A DNA stretch of 64,000 bases, taken from Allosediminivita pacifica. Lineage in GTDB: Bacteria > Pseudomonadota > Alphaproteobacteria > Rhodobacterales > Rhodobacteraceae. The position numbers and the translations under genes are program-made. Every line of letters begins with the position of its first letter. Positions within the stretch are counted from its first letter, which is position 1. The stretch lies in the NCBI RefSeq assembly GCF_003054175.1, contig NZ_QBKN01000003.1:1-64000 (forward strand), in the 5' to 3' direction. The notes beneath the pieces are model-generated. The model saw nothing but the letters and a program-made list of their open reading frames with translations, was not told where the DNA came from and made no database searches. Positions 7,778 through 17,099 of this stretch are shown in pieces.

Positions 7778-7856
7778 GGAACTCACCTTGCCTGTGATGG
7801 AGGGCCCGGAGTCTGACCCTGCCGCCACCTCTGTCAACTCTTGCAGGGGTCTTCAC

Positions 7857-7870
7857 TTAACTCAAGTTAA
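7857..7870. promoter_or_regulatory. Inverted repeat in the divergent ROK/ABC promoter region
   Basis: TTAACT-CA-AGTTAA, a perfect 6-bp hyphenated palindrome in an AT-rich patch (7853-7882) of otherwise GC-rich DNA. It lies 80 bases from the ROK regulator start and about 150 bases before the solute-binding protein gene. AT-rich palindromes of this size are typical ROK repressor targets. Assignment to this regulator is by position only. Confidence 0.6.
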
Positions 7871-8022
7871 TTATCTTATTGACTCGGAGAGGTCCTCCAT
7901 GCAGCCTTTGCCGCAGATCCCGGGGGTGTGCCTTCGGGACAAGCGCGCAGCGGACGCAGGCATCGCTCCGAAGAAGACGCGCTCATCCTGGCGGCCCCGC
8001 GTCGCATCCAACGGAGGTTCAA

Positions 8023-9264
8023 ATGAAAAGACACATGACGGCGGCCCTGCTTTCGGGCACGGCCCTCTTCGCAGCCAGCGGCGCGCAGGCGGTCGAGATC
8101 GAGTACTGGCAGTACATCTACGAGACCCGCGTCACGGCGATGGACCAGCTGATCGAGATGTTCGAGGAACAGAACCCCGACATCACGGTGGAGCAGGTGA
8201 CTTTCCCCTACTCGGATTACCAGACGCGCGTGATCGCGGCGAACATGGCCGGCAACGGCCCCGACGTGCTGCAGCTTTTCTACGGCTGGACGGACAACTT
8301 CGTGAACGGCGGCGTGCTTCAGCCGCTGTCGAAGGAGGCCTTCCCCGACGAGATGATCGAGGAGACCTTCTTCCCGATCGTCAGCGCCATGGAACGCAAC
8401 GGCGATTACTACGGCCTGCCGACCGCGGTCCGGTCGCTGGCGCTGTTCTACAACAAGGCGCTTTTCGAGGAGGCCGGCATCGGCGGGCCGCCGGAAACGC
8501 TCGACGAGCTGGTCGAGACCGGCGCTGCGCTGGCCAAGAAGGACGACGCGGGCAACTACACCCAGGTCGGCCTGACGGTCGAGATGGGCGGCCAGGATCA
8601 CCACTGGTGGCGTGAAGTGCTCGTCCGCCAGTTCGGCGGCGCGCCCTACAACGACGATTACACCGAGGTGACCTACAACGACGAGGCTGGCGTGGCCGCG
8701 ACCGAGTGGTACACCGACCTCGACAAGGAACACGGCATCGGCACGCCGGGCTTCATGGACGAAGGGCAGGCCGCCTTCCGTGCGGGCCGCGCGGCGATGA
8801 CCATCGACGGCACCTTCCGGCTTGGGTCCTTCTCGTCCATCGAGGACTTCGAATGGGGCGTGGCCGAGCTTCCGGCCAATGCGGACGGGCTGCAGTCCAA
8901 CTACGCCTCCTACTTTGCCAACGGCATCGGTGCCGGGGCCGAGGGCGAGGAGCTGGAAGCTGCCGAGAAGTTCCTGAAGTTCATCACCTCGCCCGAGGCG
9001 ATGCAGGTCTGGCTCGAGGTCGTGGGCGAACTGCCCGCCAGCCCCGAAGCGGCGCTGACCGAGGAGAACCTGGCCGACCCGATCTACGGGCCGTTCCTGA
9101 AGGGTCTCGAGTATGCCCACACGACCACCTTCTACGACGAGGCCGCCCAGCGGCAGGTGATCATGGACATGACGAACCGCATCTTCCTGGAGGATCAGCC
9201 GGTCGCGGAAAGCGTCGCCGAAGCTGCCGAGGAAGAGCAGGACATCATCGACGACTACCAGTAA
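8023..9264 (+). CDS. Sugar ABC transporter, periplasmic binding protein (CUT1 family)
   Basis: This 413-residue protein starts at an ATG with GGAGG 6 bases upstream. It has a Sec signal peptide (MKRHMTAALLSGTALFAASGAQA, probable cleavage after AQA near residue 23) and then a type-1 extracellular solute-binding fold: IEYWQYIYE, an LFEEQNPDITVE-like segment and the NGPDVLQLFYGW ligand-region motif. Such proteins capture mono- or oligosaccharides in the periplasm and deliver them to the membrane permeases encoded next. Position directly after the divergent regulator and before two permeases fits a CUT1 importer. The ligand is not evident; the downstream genes suggest an amino-sugar conjugate. 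Confidence 0.92.
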   Translation: MKRHMTAALLSGTALFAASGAQAVEIEYWQYIYETRVTAMDQLIEMFEEQNPDITVEQVTFPYSDYQTRVIAANMAGNGPDVLQLFYGWTDNFVNGGVLQPLSKEAFPDEMIEETFFPIVSAMERNGDYYGLPTAVRSLALFYNKALFEEAGIGGPPETLDELVETGAALAKKDDAGNYTQVGLTVEMGGQDHHWWREVLVRQFGGAPYNDDYTEVTYNDEAGVAATEWYTDLDKEHGIGTPGFMDEGQAAFRAGRAAMTIDGTFRLGSFSSIEDFEWGVAELPANADGLQSNYASYFANGIGAGAEGEELEAAEKFLKFITSPEAMQVWLEVVGELPASPEAALTEENLADPIYGPFLKGLEYAHTTTFYDEAAQRQVIMDMTNRIFLEDQPVAESVAEAAEEEQDIIDDYQ

Positions 9265-9279
9265 GCGCACCGGCGGGAG

Positions 9280-9307
9280 GGGCCCTGCCCCTTTCGCCGC
9301 AGGGCCC
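9280..9307 (+). terminator. Stem-loop between binding-protein and permease genes
   Basis: GGGCCCTGC (9280-9288) pairs perfectly with GCAGGGCCC (9299-9307) across a 10-base loop, 15 bases after the binding-protein stop codon. There is no U-run, so full termination is unlikely. Stem-loops at this place in sugar ABC operons commonly protect the upstream message and lower permease output relative to binding protein. That role is inferred. Confidence 0.55.
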
Positions 9308-9426
9308 GGCCGGCACAGGTCCGGGCCCGTACATGCGGCAGCCCGGTCCGCCGGGCGCCGTCCCGCTTTCCGCCGCAGCAGATGATCCCCGCAGGGCCCA
9401 CGCGATCTGAAAGGAGCGCCGACGTC

Positions 9427-10353
9427 ATGGCAACGACCGACACCCACCCGCCCGACGACCAGCCAGCGGCGCCGCGGCTGTCGATGCGGGTGCGCCGCGC
9501 GCTCTGGGTCTGGGGGTTCCTGGCCCTGCCGGTGCTGTTCTACAGCGTCATCCGTTTCTACCCGACGCTCGACGCCTTCCGGCTGTCGTTCACCGAGTGG
9601 AACCTGATGCGGCCGCCCAAGTTCATCGGGCTCGAGAACTACCGCGAGATGTTCGCGGACGAGGACTTCTGGCAGGTCTTCCGCAACACCTTTGCCTACC
9701 TGATCATGGGCACGCCGATCAGCCTGGTGGTGTCCTTCACCATCGCCTACTTCCTCGACAAGGTCCGCTTTGCGCACAACTTCCTGCGCGCGCTCTACTT
9801 CCTGCCGTTCCTGACCACCGCCTCGGCCATGGCCTGGGTCTGGCGCTGGTTCTATCAGCCGGCGCCCACGGGCATCATCAACTCGGTGCTGAGCCAGATG
9901 GGCATGGGGCAGATGGACTTCCTGCGCTCGACCACATGGGCACTGCCCTCGATCATGGTCACGGCGATCTGGGCGGGGCTCGGGTTCCAGATCATCATCT
10001 TCATGGCGGGCCTGCGGGCCATTCCCACCACCTACTACGAGGCCGCGCGCATCGACGGAGTGGGCGACTGGGCGATCCTGCGCAAGATCACCCTGCCGCT
10101 GCTGAAGCCCACGACGGTCTTTCTCGTCGTCTTCAGCTCGATCGGATTCCTGCGGATCTTCGACCAGGTCTACAACATGACCAACAACGACCCCGGCGGG
10201 CCGCTCAACAGCACCAAGCCGCTGGTCCTGATGATCTACCAGACCGCCTTTTCGTCCTTCCAGATGGGCGCCGCCGCGGCGCAGACCGTGGTGCTTTTCA
10301 CGATCCTGCTGATCGTCTCGCTCCTGCAACTCTGGGTCCTGAGGGAACGCTGA
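9427..10353 (+). CDS. Sugar ABC transporter permease 1 (CUT1, MalF-like)
   Basis: A 308-residue inner-membrane protein starting at an ATG with GGAG about 10 bases upstream. Six hydrophobic segments follow a short cytosolic N-terminus. The EAA loop that docks the ATPase is clear (EAARIDGVGDWAILRKITLPL, about residues 205-225). The NLMRPPKFIGLENYREMF segment near residue 58 is typical of MalF/UgpA-type subunits. Its stop overlaps the start of the second permease, so the two are translationally coupled. With 8023, 10353 and 12725 it makes a complete importer. Confidence 0.92.
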   Translation: MATTDTHPPDDQPAAPRLSMRVRRALWVWGFLALPVLFYSVIRFYPTLDAFRLSFTEWNLMRPPKFIGLENYREMFADEDFWQVFRNTFAYLIMGTPISLVVSFTIAYFLDKVRFAHNFLRALYFLPFLTTASAMAWVWRWFYQPAPTGIINSVLSQMGMGQMDFLRSTTWALPSIMVTAIWAGLGFQIIIFMAGLRAIPTTYYEAARIDGVGDWAILRKITLPLLKPTTVFLVVFSSIGFLRIFDQVYNMTNNDPGGPLNSTKPLVLMIYQTAFSSFQMGAAAAQTVVLFTILLIVSLLQLWVLRER

Positions 10354-11204
10354 TGTCCGCCACCGCAACCGACATGCCCCTGCCCAAGGCCCGGATCCGA
10401 CCGGGGCGGATCCTGCTCTGGACGGTGCTCTTCATCGGCGGAATGCTGATGATCACGCCGCTGCTGTTCATGTTCTCGACCTCGCTCAAGACCGCGGGGC
10501 AGGTCTATGACCTGCGGCTGATCCCCGAGAGCCCGACGCTTGCCAACTACGTGCAGCTTCTGACCGAGAACGGCTTTCTGCGCTGGTTCGTGAACTCGAC
10601 CATCGTGGCGATCTGCGTGACCGCCTCGAACTGCTTCTTCGACAGCCTCGTCGGCTACACGCTCGCCAAGTTCCGGTTCCGCGGTCGGCAGTTCGTCTTC
10701 ATCGCGATCCTGTCGACGCTGATGATCCCGACCGAGATGCTGGTGATCCCGTGGTACCTGATGTCGGCCAATTTCGGCTGGCTGGACAGCTACTGGGGCA
10801 TCATGTTCCCGGGCATGATGACCGGCTTCGGCACCTTCCTGATGAAGCAGTTCTTCGAGACGGTGCCCGACGACTTCCTCGAGGCGGCGCGCATCGACGG
10901 GCTGAACGAATTCACCATCTGGTGGAAGATCGCCATGCCGCTGGTCACGCCGGCGCTTTCGGCGCTGGCGATCTTCACCTTCCTCGGAAACTGGACCGCC
11001 TTCTTCTGGCCGCTAATCGTGACCACCTCGAAGGAGCTCTACACCCTGCCCATCGGCCTGACCTCCTTCGCCGTGGAACAGCAGGTGCAGTGGGAAAAGA
11101 TCATGACGGGCGCGGCGCTGGCCACGATCCCCACGCTGGTCGTCTTCCTGCTGCTGCAGCGCTTCATCGTGCGCGGCGTGATGCTGGCGGGGCTGAAGGG
11201 ATGA
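10353..11204 (+). CDS. Sugar ABC transporter permease 2 (CUT1, MalG-like)
   Basis: A 283-residue membrane protein whose ATG shares a base with the TGA of permease 1. Six transmembrane segments are visible, beginning with WTVLFIGGMLMITPLLFMFS. The EAA loop reads EAARIDGLNEFTIWWKIAMP near residue 180, and the C-terminus ends in RGVMLAGLKG, a very common ending for MalG/UgpE-type subunits (…GLTAGAVKG). It pairs with permease 1 to form the translocation path. Its stop overlaps the start of the lyase gene by four bases, indicating tight co-expression. Confidence 0.92.
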   Translation: MSATATDMPLPKARIRPGRILLWTVLFIGGMLMITPLLFMFSTSLKTAGQVYDLRLIPESPTLANYVQLLTENGFLRWFVNSTIVAICVTASNCFFDSLVGYTLAKFRFRGRQFVFIAILSTLMIPTEMLVIPWYLMSANFGWLDSYWGIMFPGMMTGFGTFLMKQFFETVPDDFLEAARIDGLNEFTIWWKIAMPLVTPALSALAIFTFLGNWTAFFWPLIVTTSKELYTLPIGLTSFAVEQQVQWEKIMTGAALATIPTLVVFLLLQRFIVRGVMLAGLKG

Positions 11205-12724
11205 ACACGGACAGGACCATGAACACCAATGCGACAGACGACCGGACGCGCTTTCCCGACCCGGTCTACAAGGACACGGTGCTTGCGCCACTCTTCGATC
11301 ACGCGCGCGACGACCACGCCGAGGGGTTCCGCCGCATCGACCGGGCGCATCTGGTGATGCTGGAAAAGACCGGTATCTTGCAGCGCGACGTGGCGGGCAG
11401 GATCGCCCGTGCGCTGGTCGAGATCGACGAGACGGTGGACCCGGCCCAGCTCGAATACACCGGCGAGGTCGAGGATTACTTTTTCCTGCGCGAGGCCGAG
11501 CTGAAGGCCCGCGTCGGCGCCGACACCGGCGGGCGGCTGCACACCGCGCGGTCGCGCAACGATATCGACCACACGCTGTTCAAGATGGCGCTGAAGGCGC
11601 GGCTTGCGGCCCTGCTGGACGAGGCGCGCGCGCTGCTGTCGGCCATGATCGACACCGCCGAGCGCGAGGCCGAGACGCTGATCGTGGCCTATACCCACGG
11701 CCAGCCGGCGCAGCCCACCACGTTTGGTCACTATCTTGGCGCGGCGATCGAGGTGCTGATCCGCGACATCGAGCGGCTCGAGGCGGCCCATGCCGTGGCG
11801 GACCTGAGCTCCATGGGGGCCGCCGCGATCACCACGAGCGGCTTCCCGGTGGACCGCGCCTTGGTGGCCGAGCTGCTGGGCTTCGGCGCGCCGCAGCGCA
11901 ACAGCTATTCCTGCATCGCGGCCGTGGACTACACCACCGGCGCCTATGCGGCCGTCGAGCTGCTGTTCCTGCACCTCGGGCGGCTGATCCAGGATTTCCA
12001 GGTCTGGTCGAGCTTCGAGGTGGCGCAGATCTACGTGCCCAATGCCTTTGTGCAGATCAGCTCGATCATGCCGCAGAAGCGCAATCCGGTGCCCATCGAG
12101 CACATGCGCCACCTGTCGAGCCAGGCCATGGGGAAGGCCCGCATGATGAAGGACATCATGCACAACACGCCCTTCACCGACATGAACGACAGCGAGGGCG
12201 AGAGCCAGCAGGCGGGCTACGGCGCATTCGAGACCGGCAGCCGGGTGCTGCGCCTGCTGGCGGCCTTCGTGCCGGCGCTGAAGATCAACCCCGACCGGGT
12301 CGCGGCCAATATCGACCGCGCCTGCATCACCATCACCGAGCTGGCCGACACGCTTGTCCGCCACGAAGGCCTGTCCTTCCGTCAGGCACACGAGATCGCG
12401 GCAGCGACAGCGAAGGCCGTGGTGGCCGAGGGCGCCAGCCTGAGCGCGGGCTTCACACCCTTCGCGGCGGCCTTCCGCGAGGCCACGGACCGCGAGACGA
12501 CCATGGACGAGGCGGGCTTCGCCGAGGCGGTGTCCCCCGAGTACTTCGTGGCGGTGCGCGACCGCTTCGGCGGCCCGGCCCCCGTGGCCATGGCCGAGGC
12601 GATCACCGCCTACCGCGCGGTGCTGTCGCGCTTCGAGGACACTGCGCGCGCCCGGCACGCGCAGGAAACACGGGCGGCCGAGGCGCTGGACGCCGCCTTC
12701 AACGCCCTGACGGAGGCCTGCTGA
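11201..12724 (+). CDS. Argininosuccinate lyase-superfamily enzyme (fumarate-releasing lyase)
   Basis: 507 residues, in the fumarase/aspartase/argininosuccinate lyase superfamily, whose members release fumarate from N-succinyl or related C4-dicarboxylate compounds. Visible superfamily blocks: HTARSRND at 114-121, the THGQPAQPTTFGHY block with H166, and the signature SSIMPQKRNP around 287-296 containing the catalytic serine. The sequence is closest to argininosuccinate lyase, but after the signature it reads VPIEHMRHLSSQ instead of the usual DSLELIRGK-type region. The gene sits between transporter permease and ATPase genes rather than with arginine genes. It is therefore unlikely to serve arginine synthesis and more likely cleaves the imported substrate. 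The start overlaps the permease stop; a second ATG at 11219 is possible. Confidence 0.82.
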   Translation: MNTDRTMNTNATDDRTRFPDPVYKDTVLAPLFDHARDDHAEGFRRIDRAHLVMLEKTGILQRDVAGRIARALVEIDETVDPAQLEYTGEVEDYFFLREAELKARVGADTGGRLHTARSRNDIDHTLFKMALKARLAALLDEARALLSAMIDTAEREAETLIVAYTHGQPAQPTTFGHYLGAAIEVLIRDIERLEAAHAVADLSSMGAAAITTSGFPVDRALVAELLGFGAPQRNSYSCIAAVDYTTGAYAAVELLFLHLGRLIQDFQVWSSFEVAQIYVPNAFVQISSIMPQKRNPVPIEHMRHLSSQAMGKARMMKDIMHNTPFTDMNDSEGESQQAGYGAFETGSRVLRLLAAFVPALKINPDRVAANIDRACITITELADTLVRHEGLSFRQAHEIAAATAKAVVAEGASLSAGFTPFAAAFREATDRETTMDEAGFAEAVSPEYFVAVRDRFGGPAPVAMAEAITAYRAVLSRFEDTARARHAQETRAAEALDAAFNALTEAC

Positions 12725-13761
<1,037 letters not shown>

Positions 13762-13765
<4 letters not shown>

Positions 13766-14811
13766 CCCAGGCGGTCTCCGATAGGACGTTGGGCGCCGGA
13801 CCTTCGGCCAGCGCCCGGACCCGGCTTGCGCGGGCGCTTCGGCAGGGTGCGCCCGACAGCGGGATGTCCGGCACGGGCCTGCTGTTCGGCTGCGACGTGG
13901 GCGGCACCAAGGTGCAGTCGGTGATTTGCGATCTTGCGGGCACCGTGCTGGCGGAGGCGCGCGATGCCACCCCTCGGGCGGGCGGAGAAGCGGTACCCGA
14001 CCTCATTGCGCGGCACCTTGCGCAGCTGACCATTGATGCCGGAGACGCCGGACCCGTGCTGGCTGCGGGCATCGGCCTGCCCGGGACGGTGCATCCGGTG
14101 ACCGGCGACCTCAGCCGCGCGCCGAACCTGCCTGCCATGCCCTCGCGGGACCTGCGCGGCGCGCTTTCCGCGCGGCTGGGCCTGCCGGTGGCGGTCGAGA
14201 ACGACGTGACGCTGGCAGCGCTCGGTGAGTGCTGGCGCGGGCACGGCGCGGACAGCGCTGCGGTGCGCGAGGGCGGGCTGGCCTTCGTGGCCCTGGGAAC
14301 CGGCATCGGCATGGGGCTTGCCTGGGGCGACCGGATGCTGCGCGGGGCGCGCGGCGCGGCGGGCGAAATCGCCTGGCTGCCGATCGGCGGCGATCCCGCC
14401 GATCCGGGGGTCCACGAAATCGGCGCACTGGAAAGCGTAGTCGCGGGTGAGGTGCTGGCCGAGAGCTACCGGGCGCGTGGCGGTACACGGCCCGGCACGA
14501 CCTTTCGCGAACTGACCCGCGACGGCACGCCCGATCCGCTGATGGAAGAGGTCCTGCAGGAGCTTGCCGGACGCGTGGCCCGAGCGGTCCTGTCCATCGA
14601 GGCGGTGCTCGACCCGGCGCTGGTGGTCTTTGGCGGCGGCATCGGATCCGGTGCCGACCTGCTGGCCCGGGTCGAGGCCGAGCTGGCCCAACTTTCGCCA
14701 GAGCCCGTCGCCTGCCGCATCAGCCGGCTGGGCAACCGGGCCGGCGCCATGGGGGCCGCCCGGGCGGCGGCGCTGACCCTCTGCGACCGGCTCGAGGAGG
14801 TCACCGCGTGA
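13762..14811 (+). CDS. ROK-family sugar kinase lacking the zinc motif
   Basis: 349 residues; the ATG overlaps the ATPase stop by four bases. It has no DNA-binding domain. The phosphate-binding loop CDVGGTK is at 44-50, and VAVENDVTLAALGE supplies the catalytic aspartate. The second phosphate loop is ALGTGIGMGLAWG. The usual GEIGH histidine is replaced (GEIAWLPIGG) and the CxCGxxGCxE zinc site of most ROK kinases is absent (PGVHEIGALES). ROK kinases phosphorylate hexoses or amino sugars at O6 using ATP. With the deaminase downstream, glucosamine or a related amino sugar is the likely substrate. The first 35 residues are not conserved-looking; an ATG at 13864 is a possible alternative start. 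Confidence 0.82.
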
Positions 14812-15563
14812 GCCTTGCCGAAAGAGATGGCGTCGTGTCCCGCCCCAGGCTGCGGGTACTTGACGACGCCGACACGGTGGCCACGGCGGCCGCCATGATG
14901 ATCGCCGGGCATGTGGCAGGTTCGGGGCGACCCGTGATCGGGCTGGCCACCGGCCGGACACCGCTGGCAATCTATGCCCGGCTGGTCGCGGCCGCGCGCG
15001 ACCGTCGGGCCGACTTTTCCCGCACAACGAGCTTCAATCTCGACGAATACCGCGGGCTTGGCCCCGAGCACACCGCCAGCTTTGCCGCCTACATGCGCCG
15101 AAATCTCTTCGACCATGTCGCGATGGGCGAGACGCATATGCCCGCGGGCTTGGGCAATGCCGAGGCGGAGGCAAGCAGCTACGAAGCCGCCATCGCCCGC
15201 GCCGGAGGAATCGGGCTGCAACTGCTGGGCATCGGGCGCAACGGGCACATCGCCTTCAACGAGCCGGGCGCGCGCTTTGACAGCCGCACCCGGGTGGTGC
15301 GCCTGGCCGAGGAAACGCGGGCGGCCAATGCCCCCGATTTCCCCGAGGGCGAGGCTGTTCCGGGCGAGGCCATGACCATGGGGATCGGCACGATCCTCGA
15401 GGCGAGGCGCATCCTGCTGGTCGCCACGGGCGCCGCCAAGCGGGCAGCGCTGGCACGGGCCGTGGCCGGGCCGCCAGACGCCACTTGCCCGGCCTCGGCG
15501 CTTCTGCTGCATCCCCACGTGACCATCCTGTGCGACCGCGAGGCGGCTGCCGATCTTGGCTGA
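14808..15563 (+). CDS. nagB: Glucosamine-6-phosphate deaminase (NagB family)
   Basis: 251 residues starting at GTG 14808, which overlaps the kinase stop. It matches NagB closely: TTSFNLDEYRGL (general-base aspartate), the EHTASFAAYMRRNLFDHV segment, GIGRNGHIAFNEPG with the catalytic histidine and glutamate, and GIGTILEARRILLVATGAAK near the C-terminus. NagB converts glucosamine 6-phosphate to fructose 6-phosphate and ammonia, feeding glycolysis. As the last gene of the operon it supplies the final step for an amino sugar released by the upstream enzymes. The substrate could also be an isomeric amino-sugar phosphate. A nagA-type deacetylase is not seen nearby; the PIG-L protein may fill that role before phosphorylation. 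Confidence 0.88.
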   Translation: MSLAERDGVVSRPRLRVLDDADTVATAAAMMIAGHVAGSGRPVIGLATGRTPLAIYARLVAAARDRRADFSRTTSFNLDEYRGLGPEHTASFAAYMRRNLFDHVAMGETHMPAGLGNAEAEASSYEAAIARAGGIGLQLLGIGRNGHIAFNEPGARFDSRTRVVRLAEETRAANAPDFPEGEAVPGEAMTMGIGTILEARRILLVATGAAKRAALARAVAGPPDATCPASALLLHPHVTILCDREAAADLG

Positions 15564-15656
15564 GGCCTGCGGCAGCGGCCTGGGCGCGGGGAGGTTGCGC
15601 TCAATTCACCGGGCAAGACCCTTGATTTCGCGCGGTTGCGAGGCAAGATCGGTATC

Positions 15657-15998
15657 ATGAACAGCCTGACGCCCTTTCCCGGCGGACCCCAGCCCGAGGT
15701 GGTCTCGTACCACCGGACCGAGCTGAACGTGATCCTGTCGCTCTACGGACGCATGGTGGCTGCGGGGGAGTGGCGCGACTACGGCATTTCCTCGCTGCGC
15801 GAAGTTGCCGTCTTCTCGGTCTTCCGCCGCACCGCCGAACACCCGCTCTACCGTATCGAGAAGCGCCCCCGCCTGCGCAACAGGCAGGGGCAATACGCGG
15901 TGATCGGCATGGACGGGCAGGTGCTCAAGCGGGGGCACGACCTGAAGACCGTGCTGCGCGTGCTGGAGCGCAAGCTGATCCGGCCCGTGGACGACTGA
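15657..15998 (+). CDS. DUF2794 family protein
   Basis: 113 residues. The middle and end (YGRMVAAGEWRDYGIS, then AEHPLYRIEKRPRL and QGQYAVIGMDGQVLKRG) match the DUF2794 family, conserved in alphaproteobacteria and of unknown function. The start at 15657 (MNSLTPFPGG) is preferred over an upstream in-frame start at 15636. It ends 7 bases before the convergent agmatinase-family gene. Nothing in the sequence ties it to the amino-sugar operon 90 bases upstream. Confidence 0.85.
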   Translation: MNSLTPFPGGPQPEVVSYHRTELNVILSLYGRMVAAGEWRDYGISSLREVAVFSVFRRTAEHPLYRIEKRPRLRNRQGQYAVIGMDGQVLKRGHDLKTVLRVLERKLIRPVDD

Positions 15999-16005
15999 GC
16001 GGGTC

Positions 16006-16968
16006 TCAGCCCCGCCCGGCGAGCATCGCGCAGAGCAGTTCGAACATGACGGTCACGCCCAGGAAGGCGGTGTTGCCGCTGGCGTCGAAGGGCGGCGAGA
16101 CCTCGACCATGTCGGCGCCGACGATGTTGAGCCCGTGCAAACCCCGGCAGACCTGCAGCGCCTGGTAGCTGTTCGGGCCGCCCACCTCGGGCGTGCCGGT
16201 GCCGGGCGCGAAGGTGGGGTCCACGAAGTCGATGTCGTAGCTGACGTAGGTGGGCAGGTCGCCGACCACGGCGCGGGCCTCTTCCATGACGGCCTCGGGG
16301 CCGCGGTCGAAGAATTCCTCGATCCGGACGATGCGGATGCCGTTGGCGGCGGCGAAATCCACGTCCTCGGTGTCGTACATACTGCCCCGGATGCCGATCT
16401 GGATCACGCGGGCCGGATCGAGCAGGCCCTCCTCCACCGCGCGGCGGAAGGGGGTGCCGTGGGTGTACATCGTGCCGCCGAAGTAGCTTTTGTAGAGATC
16501 CGTATGGCTGTCGAAGTGCACCATGCCCAGCGGGCCATCCTTGGCCAGCGCGCGCAGCACCGGCAGCGAGGTCAGGTGATCGCCGCCCGCCGTGAGGGGG
16601 CGGATGCCGGCCTGCACCAGATCGCCGTAGAAGCTGGTGATCCGGTCCATGCTGTCGGGAATGTCGGCAGGGTTCGGGCCGACATCGCCGAGATCGGCGC
16701 AGTTGGCGGCCTCGAACGGGCGCTGGCCGGTCACCGCGTGCTGGGCGCGGATCATGGTCGAGGCGTCGCGCAGCTGGCGCGGCGCGTGGCGCGGGCCGGG
16801 GCGGTTGGTGGTGCCGCTGTCCCAGGGCACGCCGGTGAGTCCGATCTCGACTTCATCGAAACGCGCGTGCCCGGGCGGGACGTGCGGCAGGCGCATGAAG
16901 GTCGGCACGCCGGCGAAGCGGGGCAGGTCGAAGCCGGAGACGGGGTGGAAGAAGGGGTCGGACGGCAT
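16006..16968 (-). CDS. speB: Agmatinase/ureohydrolase family enzyme
   Basis: 320 residues, a manganese ureohydrolase. The metal ligands are all present: H131 in GGDHLTS, D153-x-H155-x-D157 in HFDSHTDLY, and D245-x-D247 in SYDIDFVDP. GTGTPEVGG follows, as in agmatinases. These enzymes split guanidino compounds (agmatine, guanidinobutyrate, guanidinopropionate) to urea and an amine. The replacement of GGDHS by GGDHL and the long N-terminus leave agmatinase versus guanidinobutyrase open. The ATG is preceded by AGGAG. It lies 130 bases downstream of the NlpC gene on the same strand, separated from it by a hairpin element. Confidence 0.88.
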   Translation of the reverse strand: MPSDPFFHPVSGFDLPRFAGVPTFMRLPHVPPGHARFDEVEIGLTGVPWDSGTTNRPGPRHAPRQLRDASTMIRAQHAVTGQRPFEAANCADLGDVGPNPADIPDSMDRITSFYGDLVQAGIRPLTAGGDHLTSLPVLRALAKDGPLGMVHFDSHTDLYKSYFGGTMYTHGTPFRRAVEEGLLDPARVIQIGIRGSMYDTEDVDFAAANGIRIVRIEEFFDRGPEAVMEEARAVVGDLPTYVSYDIDFVDPTFAPGTGTPEVGGPNSYQALQVCRGLHGLNIVGADMVEVSPPFDASGNTAFLGVTVMFELLCAMLAGRG

Positions 16969-17040
16969 GGTGATGCTCCTCTGATTGCGGCCAGAGTGGC
17001 GTCCTGAGTCCGGCGGTCAAGGCCCGTGGTGGTGGTCGGA

Positions 17041-17084
17041 CCGGGGGCTCTGCCCCGGACCTCGAGGTATTTGCGGCGAGAAGA
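17041..17084. repeat. Hairpin intergenic element, copy 2
   Basis: A GC stem (CCGGGGGC/GCCCCGG, 17041-17057) is followed by CTCGAGGTATTTGCGGCGAG (17061-17080), the same tail seen at 3171-3198. It lies after the NlpC/P60 gene stop, as copy 1 lies after the transporter. The second hairpin of copy 1 is missing here. Probably a dispersed element that also terminates transcription. Confidence 0.6.
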
Positions 17085-17099
17085 CGCGCTGGCGCCGTC

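Noticed and set aside
7876-10368. 830-codon minus-strand frame across the binding-protein and permease genes
   Set aside because: Composition is dominated by Arg, His, Gly and Asp, with no domains. The plus-strand genes there have clear signal peptide and EAA-loop motifs.
11201-12724. Calling the lyase a biosynthetic argH
   Set aside because: The superfamily motifs fit, but its place inside a sugar ABC operon and divergence after the signature argue against arginine synthesis; kept as a superfamily-level call.
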